Positions 10,501 through 22,859 of a DNA stretch of 64,000 nt are shown here, piece after piece (the first letter of the stretch is position 1; each line of letters opens with the position of its first letter). The notes under the pieces are model-generated. The model saw only the letters and a list, made by a program, of their open reading frames with translations. It had not been told where the DNA came from and ran no database searches. Made by a program: the position numbers and the translations under genes. Source of the stretch: Ciona savignyi (taxonomy: Eukaryota; Chordata; Ascidiacea; Phlebobranchia; Cionidae); assembly GCA_000149265.1 (NCBI GenBank), contig CH003403.1, positions 957,188 through 1,021,187 on the forward strand, read 5' to 3'.

Positions 10501-13500
10501 TTTAAACAAGCTTAAAGGATTAATTTGCGCTCTTACTCAAATAAAACTAAGTAAGTTTGCTTAAATGTACTTATGACAAAGGTAACTATAAATAATGGAT
10601 TAAATTCAACAAGACCTGAAAACCAAACATTTAACAAAACACACTTGCGCCAGATTGGACACACTGGTTGTAAATTATACACATATAAACTTGATATTTT
10701 ATAAAACTTATTATTGCATAAAACGAAATATTTCATACTATAATTTATAAAATAATACACTTAAATATTCCAAATGACAACTTACCCTTTTTAATATTAT
10801 TGTTTGCTTCTTCGACAACATTTTCTATCGCCTTAAACTCTTTGCGTAAACTTTTTTGCGCGATTCGTGTCGCGTTTGACTCGCCCCATAAATTGAGAGG
10901 ATGGTTCGACATTTCATTCGGGGAGATGAAAAAAAGGCCGACAAGACTCAGATGAAAACACATTCCACCAGTTAGGAGCATCGTGCCCTGTTGGATGGGA
11001 TATTCGTGTTTTATTGAACGACGAAATAAGTTGGTGGGTTAGTGTTTGCTCGATTACCCGAAAGGTTATAAAAATAGGACGAGGGATAGTATATGTTTAT
11101 CCCCGTGAAAGGGGAAACCAACGGGGTAACACACGGGCAATCATCAGATCACCTAGCGCCCATCGTCGGGTTACCGGAGCTATTGCAGTGTGTTGTGTAT
11201 GATTCACACATTCCTTCAATTTGGTAGAACCCATTAATCCGCTGGGTTCAGGCAATGTCCGTAAAGTGCCTTGCCCAAGGACAAAGACGACTAGTTGGTG
11301 ACCAGTTTCGTACCTGCAAGCTTTCGACAGAAAGACGCCGCACTTAACAGCCAGAATAATCGGCCGGACTATAATATCAAAACAGGTTGCCAGCTAGTGG
11401 GCTGATTATTAGGCAAAATAGAATCTATCGTTTCACGACTTGGTTGAGTTTCGAACCCAAGATTAGCTTGTCAAAAAGGTTTATATGCAGAATTTATTAT
11501 ATAAATCGATCGCGCTTATCACACATGGTCGCCATTGACTCAAATTGACACTGGCGACCATTTTGATGCTCTCCAACTCTCTTACCTGCCACGTGTATTT
11601 TGAGATGAAATATTGCTGCATAAGTGCCAACACAAACATCCCAATACTTAAACCCGCGCCCATAATTCCTTCCGCTAGCGACCTCTTGCGGTAGAAATAT
11701 TCATTTACAGCCATACTTGCGCAAAAGTTGGAAAGCCCTGCTCCAAGACCTGGACACAAAATGGTTAAAGTCGTCATCAAAACCGCTTATAGTTGAAATT
11801 GAATTTTAACTCCCAATAACTGTTTTTTACCGACCCGTGTTTAGAACCCATGATGGGCTCGTCACTTGGGCCGTTTTCGTATAGGATTTGGCATATGTAT
11901 CGGTCGCGTTAATTGTTCGGCAACACAAACTTAACATTTTAACTCCATTTGTTTAAGCAAAAAGTGAGGGAGCGTTCTTATAGGAAAATCATCAGGTTAC
12001 CTCGCGCCCAGGGGAGAAATTGCAGTGTGTTGTGTATGACTGAGACGTTTCTTCAGTTTTAGTTGAACTCATTAATCCGCCTGCCTATGCTTGCCTTGCC
12101 AAGGATGCAATCAACTAGTCAGCGCACGGTTTGAATCGCGTAATATCTCGGTTACCTTTAGACCGTGTATGGTTTTTCCGATTGCGCTCACCGACCGTAC
12201 AAAATCCCCCACATGTCATAGTATTTCCGGAAGGTTAGTCTGGCGGTTAAGTGCGTCGTCTTTTAATCGAAAGGTTCCAGGTGCGAAACTGGACGCTAGC
12301 TAATCGGTTTTGTCCTTAGGCAAGGCACTTAACGGACATTCTCTGAAACCAGTAGATCAAAGGGTTCTACTAAATTGAAGGATCGTGTAAATCATACACA
12401 ACACATTGCAATAGCTGCGATAACCCGACCGTGGGCGCGAGGTGATCTGACGATTGTGTAATACCTCTTGTGTTTCCCCTTAACAGGGATAAACATGAAT
12501 ATCCTATCTTATCCTATTTAGTAGACCCCATCAGACTACTGCGTTCTGTTAATGTCCGCTAAGTACCTGGAATGCAACCAAATATCCCCCCACACTACAA
12601 ACCTCCCATGATACCAAATGTGAAACACAACGTGAGGACAGATCGTGCAAAGAAGCTAACACCGATACCACACCCCATCAACACTCCACCAAGGAAACTA
12701 CCCCAACGCAATCCAAGAGCGTTCGCTACTGGTCGGAAGAGAGGACCTGCAAAGGGGTGATCTAATTAAACTGGAAATTTGTGATTTTTATATATTTATA
12801 TTTTTGTTAAGGGTTAAATTTTACACTTTTTACACCTTTGAGTAAGACCGTATTTATAGCTCTTTTGTGGGAAATGGACACAGGTTGTTTTATTCGTTTT
12901 TTCGTTACTGGTTTAATTAAGACTAATAAAATAACATTTAACTCTTTTATTGGCACTTTTTCTTCTTGTTTTTTTTTATAGAATTCTGCATAAGATTTTG
13001 ACTTTCTTATTTATTTCATAGGTGCATGGTGAATAATTCCGTTCATCATAAACGTTTAACAATTGCAGGTAAATAAAAAACGTAATAACAATTGCAGGTA
13101 AATAAAAAATCAAAATAAAAGATATAAATCAAAATTAATATAAATAAATGGGGGTAGATTAATACACCAATACAAGTGTTGCAGTAACAGCAGGGCTCAA
13201 ACAAAAAAGTGCTTTGTCAAGTCACAACATAACACCATTGTAAACACAAAAGTTACTGGGTATATCGACTATAACACGGGACAACACTAAAAGAAGGGAA
13301 GGACGGAAACTGAACCCAGTGGAATAATGGGTTCTACTATTTTTTATCGGGCTAAGGTTCAAATCCATAATGGCCTTGTCCCTATGGCCTGGTTGTATGG
13401 AATTGATATATAAATATTGGCCGAATCTACTAAAATTAAGCAACATTTCAATCATACTTAACATACTGCAGTAGCAGACCGCATGTACAGAGTTATCTGA

Positions 13501-13767
13501 TCATTTGTTTTGCGGTAACGACCACTGCGTTTCCCCTCCTACGTAGATTCAATACATAATATCCTTCCTGAACTCACCACCAACGCAGCCCAGTGTGAGA
13601 GGTAGACTCCCAGCCATAGCCACATAACTCGCAGATTCGTCAAAGTATTCCAACCAACTTGAGTAAAGCAATCCAACTGAATACAACAAGCCCCATGTCA
13701 GGCCGTTCGTCACAGCCGCCATTGTTAGGACCACCCATCGAAAGGTATGGTGCTCGCCCACCAACAT
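7541..13767 (-). CDS. monocarboxylate transporter-like protein (SLC16/MFS), 8 exons
   Basis: Exons in transcript order: 13767-13578, 12746-12603, 11749-11586, 10987-10786, 9784-9655, 9393-9255, 8461-8248, 7701-7541. All junction phases agree and join to 447 aa, the usual length for a 12-TM MCT. Family marks: the TM4/5 motif YFYRKRSLAEG (exon 3), NPTFVLILVSDFL at TM7 (exon 5), CGFGGLVGRPGIGYICDR at TM8 (exon 6), GPTIGG|AIYDASQSYDW before TM12 (exons 7/8). Role: proton-linked or facilitated transport of a monocarboxylate or related solute across a membrane; the substrate cannot be read. The conserved DGGWGW motif before TM1 is replaced by GEHHTFRWVV. The 5' end is uncertain: exon 1 is open from an acceptor at 13791, so an upstream exon may exist. 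Intron 7 has a GC donor. SINEs sit in several introns. Orthology within SLC16 is not resolved. Confidence 0.88.
8550..8772 (-). mobile_element. tRNA-derived SINE, minus strand, in an MCT intron
   Basis: The reverse tail (GATATTCATGTTGATCCCCGTG) is followed by CAATCGTCAGATCACCTCGCG and a body with a duplicated GAACCCATTAATCTGCTGGG segment. The tRNA head is missing. Confidence 0.85.
9855..10035 (+). mobile_element. old SINE fragment
   Basis: A diverged body (CCAGTGGATTATTGAGTTC, CACAGCACACTGCAATA) with the tail GAATAAACATAAATAT, in the MCT gene. Confidence 0.55.
10155..10258 (+). mobile_element. short tRNA-like SINE (type B)
   Basis: GTCGTGTGGTCTAATGTTTAACGCAA, then AAAACGGTCATTGTGAG and CATAGGTTCGAAACCTGG; matches the type B family. 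Confidence 0.65.
11083..11365 (-). mobile_element. tRNA-derived SINE, near full length, minus strand
   Basis: Runs from the reverse tail ATATGTTTATCCCCGTG through the complete body to a reverse tRNA head (TTTCGTACCTGCAAGC, then CACTTAACAGCCAGA). In an MCT intron. Confidence 0.88.
11985..12135 (-). mobile_element. SINE fragment, minus strand
   Basis: Partial diverged body (ATTGCAGTGTGTTGTGTATG, ATTAATCCGCCTG, AAGGATGCAATCAACTAG) in an MCT intron. Confidence 0.65.
12233..12510 (+). mobile_element. tRNA-derived SINE, near full length
   Basis: GTCTGGCGGTTAAGTGCGTCG head, AGGTGCGAAACTGGACGC box B region, full body, tail GGGATAAACATGAATATCCTA. In an MCT intron. Confidence 0.88.
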
Positions 13768-13854
13768 TACAATACAAACTAAAAGAAACACCTGCAAATA
13801 AGGATAAACTTACGAAATTGTAATATTATTTTATATGGTTATCATATGATTATG

Positions 13855-14088
13855 ATATTTATCACCGTGAATGGAAACACGAGTAGGTTAACACGGTGGC
13901 AATCGTCAGATCACCTCGCGCTCACCGTCGGGTTAACGGAGCTGTTGCATTGTGTTATGTGTGATTCACACGTTCCTTAAATTTAGTAGAACCCATTAAT
14001 CCACTAGGTTCAGACAATGTCCGTTAAGTGCTTTGCCCAAGGACACAACCGACTAGCTGAAAAGGCGACGAACTAACCAACCAAGCTG
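13855..14088 (-). mobile_element. SINE, minus strand
   Basis: Reverse tail (ATATTTATCACCGTGAATG), body (CAATCGTCAGATCACCTCGC) and cut-off head. It lies just upstream of the first identified MCT exon. Confidence 0.8.
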
Positions 14089-14099
14089 ACTGGTCGGAC

Positions 14100-16980
14100 G
14101 AACCCATAATGAGTTCGTTATTTAGTTTCTCTTTACAATTCAGCATGGGAGCCGCTCTTTCTGCAACACGACTGTACAACTAAAGGATAATGTTACAAGA
14201 TTGGCCTTTATCTTTGTCCAGTATTCACCTGATGGGAATTGCTGGTATTTATTCTGACACTTAATACGCTAGCAAGTCTAGCAGTCAAAAGCTAGTCGGT
14301 GTTTGTATCTGAACCCAGTGTATTTAATTTGTTGCTCAACGTCTCTATCTTTTGGTGCTCAATATCTCTTTGGTGCTGAACGTCAATACCTATATCGTTT
14401 TCAATGCGCTGCAGCAAAACCGGTCTTCTTATTGCAGAAACTGTCTCAAGACTCTCCTAACTATAAAACGAACCCTCAGGGGATAAGTACGGCTATTCCT
14501 TTTGGTTTCTTATGCTATTGTTAAAACTAGACTGTCTTAATCATTAAATTATCTCTCATGGGAGAAATATGAATTTTATATCTCGATAAGCAATGGATAA
14601 GATTAGATAAATATATGCTCTAATTGCCGCTAAATTGTTGTACTACTAACAAAACTATAGGCCCTTTTCTTTTAAAGCTTAGGATACCTATGTTTATCTA
14701 GTGCATAAAATAAAGCACAGTTCTTGATAAAACATTCTTCCGGGAAAAAATACGGATACTCCGCTTGACCGCCTATCCTAGCAGGCAAAATTACTCTTTG
14801 CTTAATTCGTGGTTATTCCCGCAATAGATGTACGAACCGACCACGACAATACATTTGAACTTCAGTTGAACTGAGCCCTCCTTTATAGCGCTTTGTCGAC
14901 AAGAGTTTTCGTGAGTCTAAGCAAACCGCAACGTCATGTGATTAAAGGATTACCGCCTACGCAAAATTAATGGAGCCAAGGACAAACTGTAGATATTTTC
15001 ACGAAAGAAGGTAACATACCGGCGTTTTGAAGCTAATTTAAAGCCTCCACTAAATTTCTACTAAAAATTGACTAAATTTAAGAAAAAAACTATAATATTT
15101 TGCATAACAACCTTTTAAATTCTACTTTTATGTTTTTACTTGTTCCTGTTTTTTTGCGCCACGCTCGTGGCGGGCATGTCTGAACGCCAGTTCACTGGTA
15201 AGAAAGAGTTATCAAAATATATCCCACCCCAGAATACCCTCCAAAACAGAATATGCACACTTCTGGAAGTGTTAGCTAAAATAGATAAGCCGACTTTTAT
15301 TTTTATCAATTAATTTAAACAGCAACAAGTGTTATTAATTTCTCTTTTTGAAATTAATCGTGCATGTGTGTGTGTGTGTGCATGTGTGATGGTATGCGTG
15401 CGCAATGGAGTAATGATTCCATATCATTCAGCACAACGGAAATGATTTCATTGCATAAACAATTTTTTCGCGTATAGATGTCGGTTTCGGTAGTGTTAAC
15501 CATTTTCCCTTTGTCTGTGACGCATTGCTGCAAACCCACTTCACCTTAACGTTAGCCTCTGCATGCCGGTTTCAAAGAGAGCTCCGTTCGCACTTTATTA
15601 AAACATACACAATTATAGAAGTGAATATATAAATAATTTGAAAAAAGTTAGGAAGGCTTTATTTGGTTCGCATACTTCTGGTTATACATTTTTATGTTCA
15701 AATTTGTAATACGTTCCTATTGTAATACCGTTGCGAACAAATTTGCAACAAACTACAGAACTATCCCGGGTAATATCTCCGTCGCGCTTCGTTAACTTTG
15801 TAATAATAAACAAGCCTCTGAGCATTTGTCATTTCTATTGTCGACGCAGCAACTAGCAACACTAAATGAAGGAGAGAGGAAAATGAACTAAAACTATAAA
15901 AATTACTGCTTCTTACCCTAAAGGAAAAGGCATTAAAACTATAGAAACTTAACTACTTCTTGCCCTACCCTAAACACAACCCCAGAACTAAACTTCAAAC
16001 CCAGTTCTAACACAACCTTAACGTCCTACTCTATTTTAATTTGCAGTTTCTCCACTTTCTTCCCTTCCTTTTTATAATTGTTCCTTGTTGACGATAGACG
16101 CGCCGGTTCAGCGCTGCAACGCGATTTACGCTGCTTTGAACAACGATTATGACGTCGTTCAGGTCTACGGTCATACCGGACCACGTGACAAATATAAAAT
16201 AAAGCTTGTAAACACCATAGTGTCGTTGTTCTATTTATTCGTGGATTCCGATATATAAAAACGCCTTGGTAATGAGCACAACTTATTATAAATTAAAGTG
16301 GAAATAGTTAATATATACGTCATATTTACCACATGTGAATTGTTGGTATGGTTTATTTGTTATATGAATTGTACCAAGTATTGTATCAGAAGGGTAGTGT
16401 TTTTTTATTTCCAACGGGCAATCGTCAGATCACCTCGCGCACACCGTATAGCTATTGCAGTGCGTTGTGTATGATTCACACTTTCCTTCAGATTTAATAC
16501 ATCCCATAAATTTAACGAGTCTAGACTATGTTAGATAATAGCTTGACCAAGGGCACAGTGGCGTAGCCAGCGACCGGAACAGCCTTTCAGCAGCTAAACA
16601 CCATTGCTCTTTCCGGATGAGTTGTCCAGTTGTTCGCAGAATCGTGGGTAAAAACCACTCAATTGACAATAGAAAATACCATATGTTTATGGCATAGTTT
16701 ATACAATATATCTGAACACAATATTCAAATATCTCCTGCCATATTTGTTCACAATGATATGTTTCTCAATCTTTTACTGTGTTTGTATACAAAGAAAAAG
16801 AAGTAATTTAATATTTTATTATTTTTGGCATTCAGTTTTTCACTAATACACTTTCTATAATTCGGTATATGCATCGGTCTAGGCTAGGTAAACAATCGGC
16901 CACGAAAGAGATACCTACACAGAATACCCATACGCATTTTGCAGTATTGCGTTACGTACATGATAATAATATCAACACCA
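14100..16980. other. gene-free AT-rich stretch
   Basis: No coding exon recognised. It holds a TG microsatellite at about 15362-15385, a minus-strand SINE fragment at about 16410-16600, and at 15870-16080 a segment with AACCCCAGAACTAAA-like runs that resembles the interior of the MITE family at 4178. Confidence 0.5.
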
Positions 16981-17086
16981 TGATGTAACTTAAGGTGACC
17001 ATATTTGAAAAAACAGAATTCCGGACAGTGCATGACTATTTTCATGAAAACATATATATGAGCTGCAAAAATGCTAAGTCTGCAAA

Positions 17087-17280
17087 CGTTGTACCATACT
17101 CAATCTAACGTTGTACCATACTCAATCTAACGTTGTACCATACTCAATCTAACGTTGTACCATACTCAATCTAACGTTGTACCATACTCAATCTAATGTT
17201 GTACCATACTCAATCTAATGTTGTACCATACTCAATCTAATGTTGTACCATACTCAATCTAATGTTGTACCATACTCATG
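17087..17280 (+). repeat. 22-bp tandem repeat, about nine units
   Basis: Unit CGTTGTACCATACTCAATCTAA. The first five units read CGTTG, the next four TGTTG. It lies inside a relative of repeat C (5561-6600), whose own copy has a single GTTGTACGATACTCATGCTAA-like unit. Confidence 0.9.
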
Positions 17281-17619
17281 CTAACGCTGTACGGTACTTA
17301 TGCTTAATCACTCATGCTAACGTTGTACGATACTCATACTAAAGCGCTAGCTACCGAAATACAAAGTATTGTCTTCAAACACAAGCAGACTCTGATATAA
17401 AAAATGAAAAATATCTACAGCACATGTCTTTAAAATTATATTGGAGAGTCAATATGCCTTATATAGCCGTAATGCTCAACTTGTTTTTCTCTTTAGTCCG
17501 CAGTAAATATACTCTACACTAGGGATGCACAATACAGAACCTTTGAAATTCGAATCTCTAAGGATTCGCACGCGTGCGACAATTGATAAGCATGATTAAT
17601 TATATCATAGAATACTAAC

Positions 17620-18899
17620 CAGGGTTGCCATTTGGCCTTTTTCACGGCCAAATATCAGAAATTTGGCCTTACCAAAATCGTCCCGGACGCAAAAAAAATA
17701 GTTTGGCCGTGCGGAAAAATCTGGCCGAATTTGGCCGTACAAGCATATTGTCAAGATTTACAAATCACAAAGCTGATTATGACGTTTTAAAATAAAATAA
17801 TAACGGTAGGCATTCCTATATAGCAGGGATGTCCAACCTGCGGCCCGCGGGCCGCAGTGCGGCCCACCTGAGATTTTTGTGCGGCCCGCTAGTCATTTTT
17901 ACTCCAAGTAGTATTTTGAACTTTAAATCTTGGCCTAATTCAAATGTATCAGTCAGCTTTTAGGGACGCAGTAAACATCAAAACTGCAGAAAGAAACCGA
18001 CGGACGACAAACACTTATCTCATTGACTTTGTATTGCAGAAATAAGTTTTTGTTTCTTTCTATTTGTGTGTTATTTGTTCCTTTTTTCAAAGATGAAATT
18101 ATGGGCTTTTTATTGTTTCTTTATGTACCCATTCAGGGTTAAAATAAAGGGATCGCGAACCGTTTTCTAAAGTTCGCGAATTACAAAAATTAACAAAATC
18201 GCGAAAATGTAAATTACCGGTACTGATTTCGCGCACTTTTAATAATAAATCCTCAACACGTTAATATAACATCGTTTGCCTTTAACATAACATTATTTAT
18301 TTACCTTGGCTTTACTTTGCATTATTGGCGTATAATAAGCATTGCTATCACAAGGCAATAATCGCTATTATGCGTTAATATACCTCGATTCCTTTGTTTA
18401 TGATTGGCGAGATGCGACACACCCCTTTTAAATTTAAGTTTATTGCAATTTATCATTACTGTACGTCTGTACTACTAAATAACAGTACTGTCTGCTTTAT
18501 GAAATAAATATCTTTCTGGTCGTTTAGGCAATTTATCATAACCAAATTTTTTTTCGCGCGCTCCTTATCCGCGCATTTCGCAAATCATTTTAAAACCATT
18601 AATTCGAACCCTGCTATTTTTATTGAAATTTAATAGGTTTTGCGGCCCATTGAATTATTTTAAGTGACAATGCGGCCCATTACAATAAAAGGTTGGACAT
18701 CCCTGCTATATAGTATATGAACGGGTTAGACAAATCTGGAGGGAATTAAAATTATACAATTTTTCAATAAATAAAGAGATAAATAGCCCAATTGGCTAAA
18801 TTAAATAGTTTATTTTGCACTTGATACAAATTGGCCGAATTTTGGCCGTAAAGCAAAAACAGTTTGGCCGTAAAGCGTACTTTGCGTCTGGCAACCCTG
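17620..18899. mobile_element. hAT-type element, TIR CAGGGTTGCCA, 8-bp TSD
   Basis: Left end CAGGGTTGCCA and right end TGGCAACCCTG are inverted copies, and ATACTAAC flanks both sides exactly (17612-17619 and 18900-18907). The visible body is made of repeated TTTGGCCGTA motifs. A second hAT-like element (17824-18705) sits inside. No transposase reading frame; non-autonomous. Confidence 0.85.
17824..18705. mobile_element. nested hAT-type element, TIR CAGGGATGTCCAACC, 8-bp TSD
   Basis: The ends CAGGGATGTCCAACCTGCGG and GGTTGGACATCCCTG are inverted, with CTATATAG duplicated at 17816-17823 and 18706-18713. GCGGCCC motifs mark both subterminal regions. Its centre (about 18137-18610) is rich in TCGCGAA and is itself bounded by CAGGGTT and AACCCTG, so a third insertion is possible. 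Non-autonomous. Confidence 0.85.
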
Positions 18900-19041
18900 A
18901 TACTAACTCACAGATAGAAGGCAACGAACTCGGCCGGTTGTTACGGTCACGCTTGAGTACCTGTTTACTAAATGCTACCACAATCAATACTTTTGTATTG
19001 TTTTGATATGAAATACATAGTTAAGACTGAGGCAGTTTTAC

Positions 19042-19145
19042 CGACTTAGTTGTTTATATATATTTCCCAATTAAATAAACTTTACTATATATATTTCCCA
19101 ATTAAATAAACTTTATTATATATAATTCCCAATTAAATAAACTTA
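19042..19145 (+). repeat. 34-bp tandem repeat, three units
   Basis: Three copies of TATATATTTCCCAATTAAAT followed by AAACTTTA, with small changes. Confidence 0.85.
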
Positions 19146-19717
19146 TCTGTAAGTTAGTATTCTATGGTTATATTTTGCGTCCTAGACACGCGCACACACA
19201 TACAAAGAAAGACGGTCAATTTCACCCGGGCTTTAATGACACGTGGTTTATTGCACCTTTAAATGTGACGCAGGCATTCCATAAGCGAAAACAAAGTTAT
19301 TTATAGACTAGACGCGCTTAGTTTCGAAAATATTTGTTCCACTTTAACTTTTTAAATAGCACAACAAATAAAATCTAACGTGTTGGGTTATTTATTTAGA
19401 TAGCCTACATATTTTAGTAATTAATTTAATACACCTTTACCGCGATATAAGTGTGTTAATTAGTAAATTAATGTTTAATTCTGCAAGGGCGATAATAGCT
19501 AGTCTTTATACCAAACTGGGAAAATAAAAATCGTCTGCTGTTTGGGAGCACTTTTATCAGCCATCCATTGCAATAAAGACCTCCCAGAGTAGATAGTGTT
19601 TAGACACCTGGTCTAGTCTGTTTAACACTGTGCATCGTGGATAATAAATAAATAGTATGGTGAATGTAGGTGTTGTTTGAGCAGATCATAAATGTCTCTC
19701 AACACCACATCGGTCCG

Positions 19718-19985
19718 ACCGGTTAGTCTGGTGTTTGAGTGCGATGCCTGTAAACTGAAAGGATGCAGGTTCGAAACAGGTCGCTAGCTGATCGGTTGTG
19801 TTCTTGGGCAAGGTACTTAACAGAAAATGCCCGAACCCAGCGGATTAATGGATTCTACCAAATTAAGGGAACGTGTGAATCTTACACAACACACTGCAAT
19901 AGCTCCGTAACCGGACGATCAGTGTGAGGTGATCTGACGATTACCCGTGTATTAACCCCCTTGGTTTTCCCATTCTTAACAACCT
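19718..19985 (+). mobile_element. tRNA-derived SINE
   Basis: Head TTAGTCTGGTGTTTGAGTGCG, GGATGCAGGTTCGAAACAGG as box B region, full body, tail ending in the CCTTGGTTTTCCCATTC segment. Confidence 0.85.
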
Positions 19986-19999
19986 ATCCTATTTTCTTA

Positions 20000-20560
20000 A
20001 AATGTCGAAGACAAGAGAGCCTAGTTAATTTTTATATAAAATTCTTGACTGCTGACTTGCTGCGTTTATTGCGTGGATTATACTGAGTGGCTTTGCTAGG
20101 TATTGTTAATTGACTGGCTTTTTTAGCTTTGATTGACCGACTGATACTTGGTCGTTACTTGCCAGGGTTGGCTACAGTTTATTTCTGAATATTATTCGCA
20201 GACTGTTTTGCTAAATCTCTGCTTATATGTAAAAAATCGCCTGTTTTTATAGAGCAGCATGTGATCTATATCTAAACAATTTGGATTCAGAACAGCGATC
20301 AATAAACTCCAGAAAGTTCCAATTGGTAACATCATTGATAAGGAAAACGCCCTGTTACATCATAATTCCATACAACCTCGTAGTAAAAAATATGCGCACG
20401 GTACGAAATAGCAATGTTTTGTATTAGCAGTTTGCACAGTACGATGGCAGATGCAATAAAATTCCGGATTCCAGACTTTTAAGCATTTTTTTACATTTTT
20501 CCCGGACGCAAAATTTAGCCCTACATGTTCGAAATTTTCCGGACGGTATGGAAACTTAAA
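20000..20560 (+). mobile_element. repeat C copy without the SINE
   Basis: Matches the right part of 5561-6600, from the AATTCTTGACTG region (inverted there) through CGCCCTGTTACATCATAATT to TTTTCCGGACGGTATGGAAAC. It preserves the site occupied by a SINE in the 6-kb copy. Confidence 0.55.
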
Positions 20561-20729
20561 CGACCGTGTATTCAATTGGTCCACGCCACAGAATATCCAA
20601 TATGCCATAAACACAAGTGTACAGACAAACCAAAAGTAAGTTTAAAACTTGATCGAGTAAAAATAATAAAAATCTGTGTATTGTCCATATAATAACGCTA
20701 ATGATGTCTTTTGTAAAATAATTGTTATA

Positions 20730-20796
20730 TATTCGCACGAAAAAGTATAGTTATGGGTCCCATTTGGAAAAATGGGACACATATTGTTTTTGTCCG

Positions 20797-20828
<32 letters not shown>

Positions 20829-22320
20829 TTTCGTCAAACGCTTGACAGGTATGGTTTGTGGACCCAACATCTACCAAAAGGGGTAATGGAATTACAACGA
20901 AACTCGGTAATTTGTTAGACCGCATGGTCTAGATATGCAGAAGCCAAAATTTTGGGTGATAAATTTAGGGGAATTCCCCTGGGACGTTAAAAACCAAAAT
21001 TGTATTTTTTTCGAAAAAATGAGCTTTTTTGCGCACAGCGCTTGAACGGTAGCTCCAATTTGAATCAGATTTGATGAAATATGAGTGCATTAGTAACTAA
21101 TTTAACATTTAAAAGAAATAAAAAAATTACTTAGGGAAATACCCTAAAAAATAAGATTTTGTTGTCAAGTCATGATTGTGACAGGCATGCCATGTCGCCC
21201 CGACATCTACCAGAAGAAATAACAAAATTTTAATGAGATTTTGTTATTTTTTTGACAACATGGTCTAGATATGCAGAAACCAAAATTTTGGGGTATAAAT
21301 CCAGGGGAATTCCCCTGGCACGTCTAAAACCAAAACAGTATTTTTTTCTAAAAATTTAGCTCTTTTGCGCATATCGCTTGAACGGTAGCACCAATTTTAA
21401 TCAGATTTAATAAAATGTAAGTGCATTAGTAACTGATTTACCACTTGAAAGAAATAACAAAATTACCCGGGGAAATACCCTAAAAAATAAGATTTTGTTG
21501 TCAAATCATGATTGTGACAGGCATGTCATATCGCCCCGACATCTATCGGAAGGAATAATAAAATCGCAAACAGACTTTTTTTTATTTTTTTGACAACGTG
21601 GTGTAGATATGCAGAAACCAAAATTTTGGGTTATAAATCCAGGGGTATTCCCCTGGCACATTAAAAACCCAAGCGGTATTTTTTTCTAAAAATTTAGCTC
21701 TTTTGCGCATAGCACTTGAACGGCAGCTCCAATTTAAATCAGATTTGGTAAAATGTTAGACCATTAAACACTCTGTTTCAATTAAAAGAAATAATTTATT
21801 TGGAAAATTTCTTTAAAACGAAGATATGTTTCTGATTTATGATTGTAACAGGTATGCCATATCGTACTGACATCTCCAACAAGGAGATCGACAAATCAGA
21901 TTTAAATATTAAGAATTGTTATATAACATAACCCACATATGTAAAAACAGAAACTTACGTAATAAACCCAATAGAAACTTATCTACTAAACCCAGTAATT
22001 CCCTGAAACCACAAAAAAAACTAAATCGGGCTGTTTTGGGAATTTAGCTTTATTTCAATACAGCGCTTAAAAGGAACTTTAATTTAAAACATTTGTGGTA
22101 AAATGTTTGTAAATTTAAGACGCTTATTTTTTACCTTTACATGGAAAAGAAGTTTGGTTTAATAACTATGGGACCCATGCGTTTATGCTTGCAGAAACAA
22201 AATACATACTCAGTGTATAAAATACAAAATGTGGTTGGGGACCCTGTAGCATGAATATATGGCATACAACAGGTGTTTTACAAATAGTGGTGGTTAAACA
22301 CGTGGTTGACACTCTCTAGT
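20730..22320 (+). repeat. repeat element with three 336-bp tandem units
   Basis: Units begin near 20919, 21255 and 21590 (each with TGGTCTAGATATGCAGAA or close) and carry GGGGAATTCCCCTGG and CGACATCTACC motifs. A decayed fourth part reaches about 22130. Terminal segments read GGGTCCCATTTGG and GTGGTTAAACACGTGG. A poly-T run is at 20798-20832. No open frame of note. An inverted, deleted relative is at 7140-7520. Confidence 0.7.
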
Positions 22321-22656
22321 TTAGGCTCGTTAACACTTCTTCACTTGCCGAAATAGGCGTACATCTTAAGTTAGTAAATAACCAAATAGTAAGAGAATAT
22401 TTATTACTAAAGCATCTTAGATATCTATGGCTCTCGGAAATATGACAACCAGTCCACGAAAAAGAGCTTCCGTAGAACAAATAGGAGAGGGTACGGGACG
22501 TTTGTTTCCCCGAATTGAACAGTTTTATAATATTTGTTTTGTTATAACTGTGGGCGTGTATGAAATAAGTTCTATACTAAACAAGTAACTGTTTTGTAAT
22601 ACCAACCCAAAGAAGTTTTTAGCCTAAGGGTTGCAGGTTCAAAACGGGAAAACTAA

Positions 22657-22842
22657 AAGGAGGGAAAGCGGGAAGAATGGAAACTGCACACTAAACTAAG
22701 GATAAGGATATTAGTGTCAGTTTTAAACATCGGATTGGTGTTAGGATTAGATCTGGGGGTGTGATTAGTGTTAGAGCGGGGTTAAAATTAGTTTTCCTAA
22801 TTTTAGTGAGCAGTTATCCCCCTTCCCGCTTTCCCATCTTTT
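22657..22842. mobile_element. MITE-like element with about 40-bp inverted ends
   Basis: Left end AAAGGAGGGAAAGCGGGAAG, right end CTTCCCGCTTTCCCATCTTT; the inner halves (AACTGCACACTAAA and TTTAGTGAGCAGTT) also pair. A G-rich, telomere-like interior (GGATTGGTGTTAGGATTAG) is shared in style with the 4178 MITE. Confidence 0.7.
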
Positions 22843-22859
22843 ATTGTAGCCCTTCAGAA

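Noticed and set aside
22741..22800. Telomere-like GGTTAGG runs as an internal telomere
   Set aside because: The runs are the interior of MITE-type elements with inverted ends, not a regular telomeric array.
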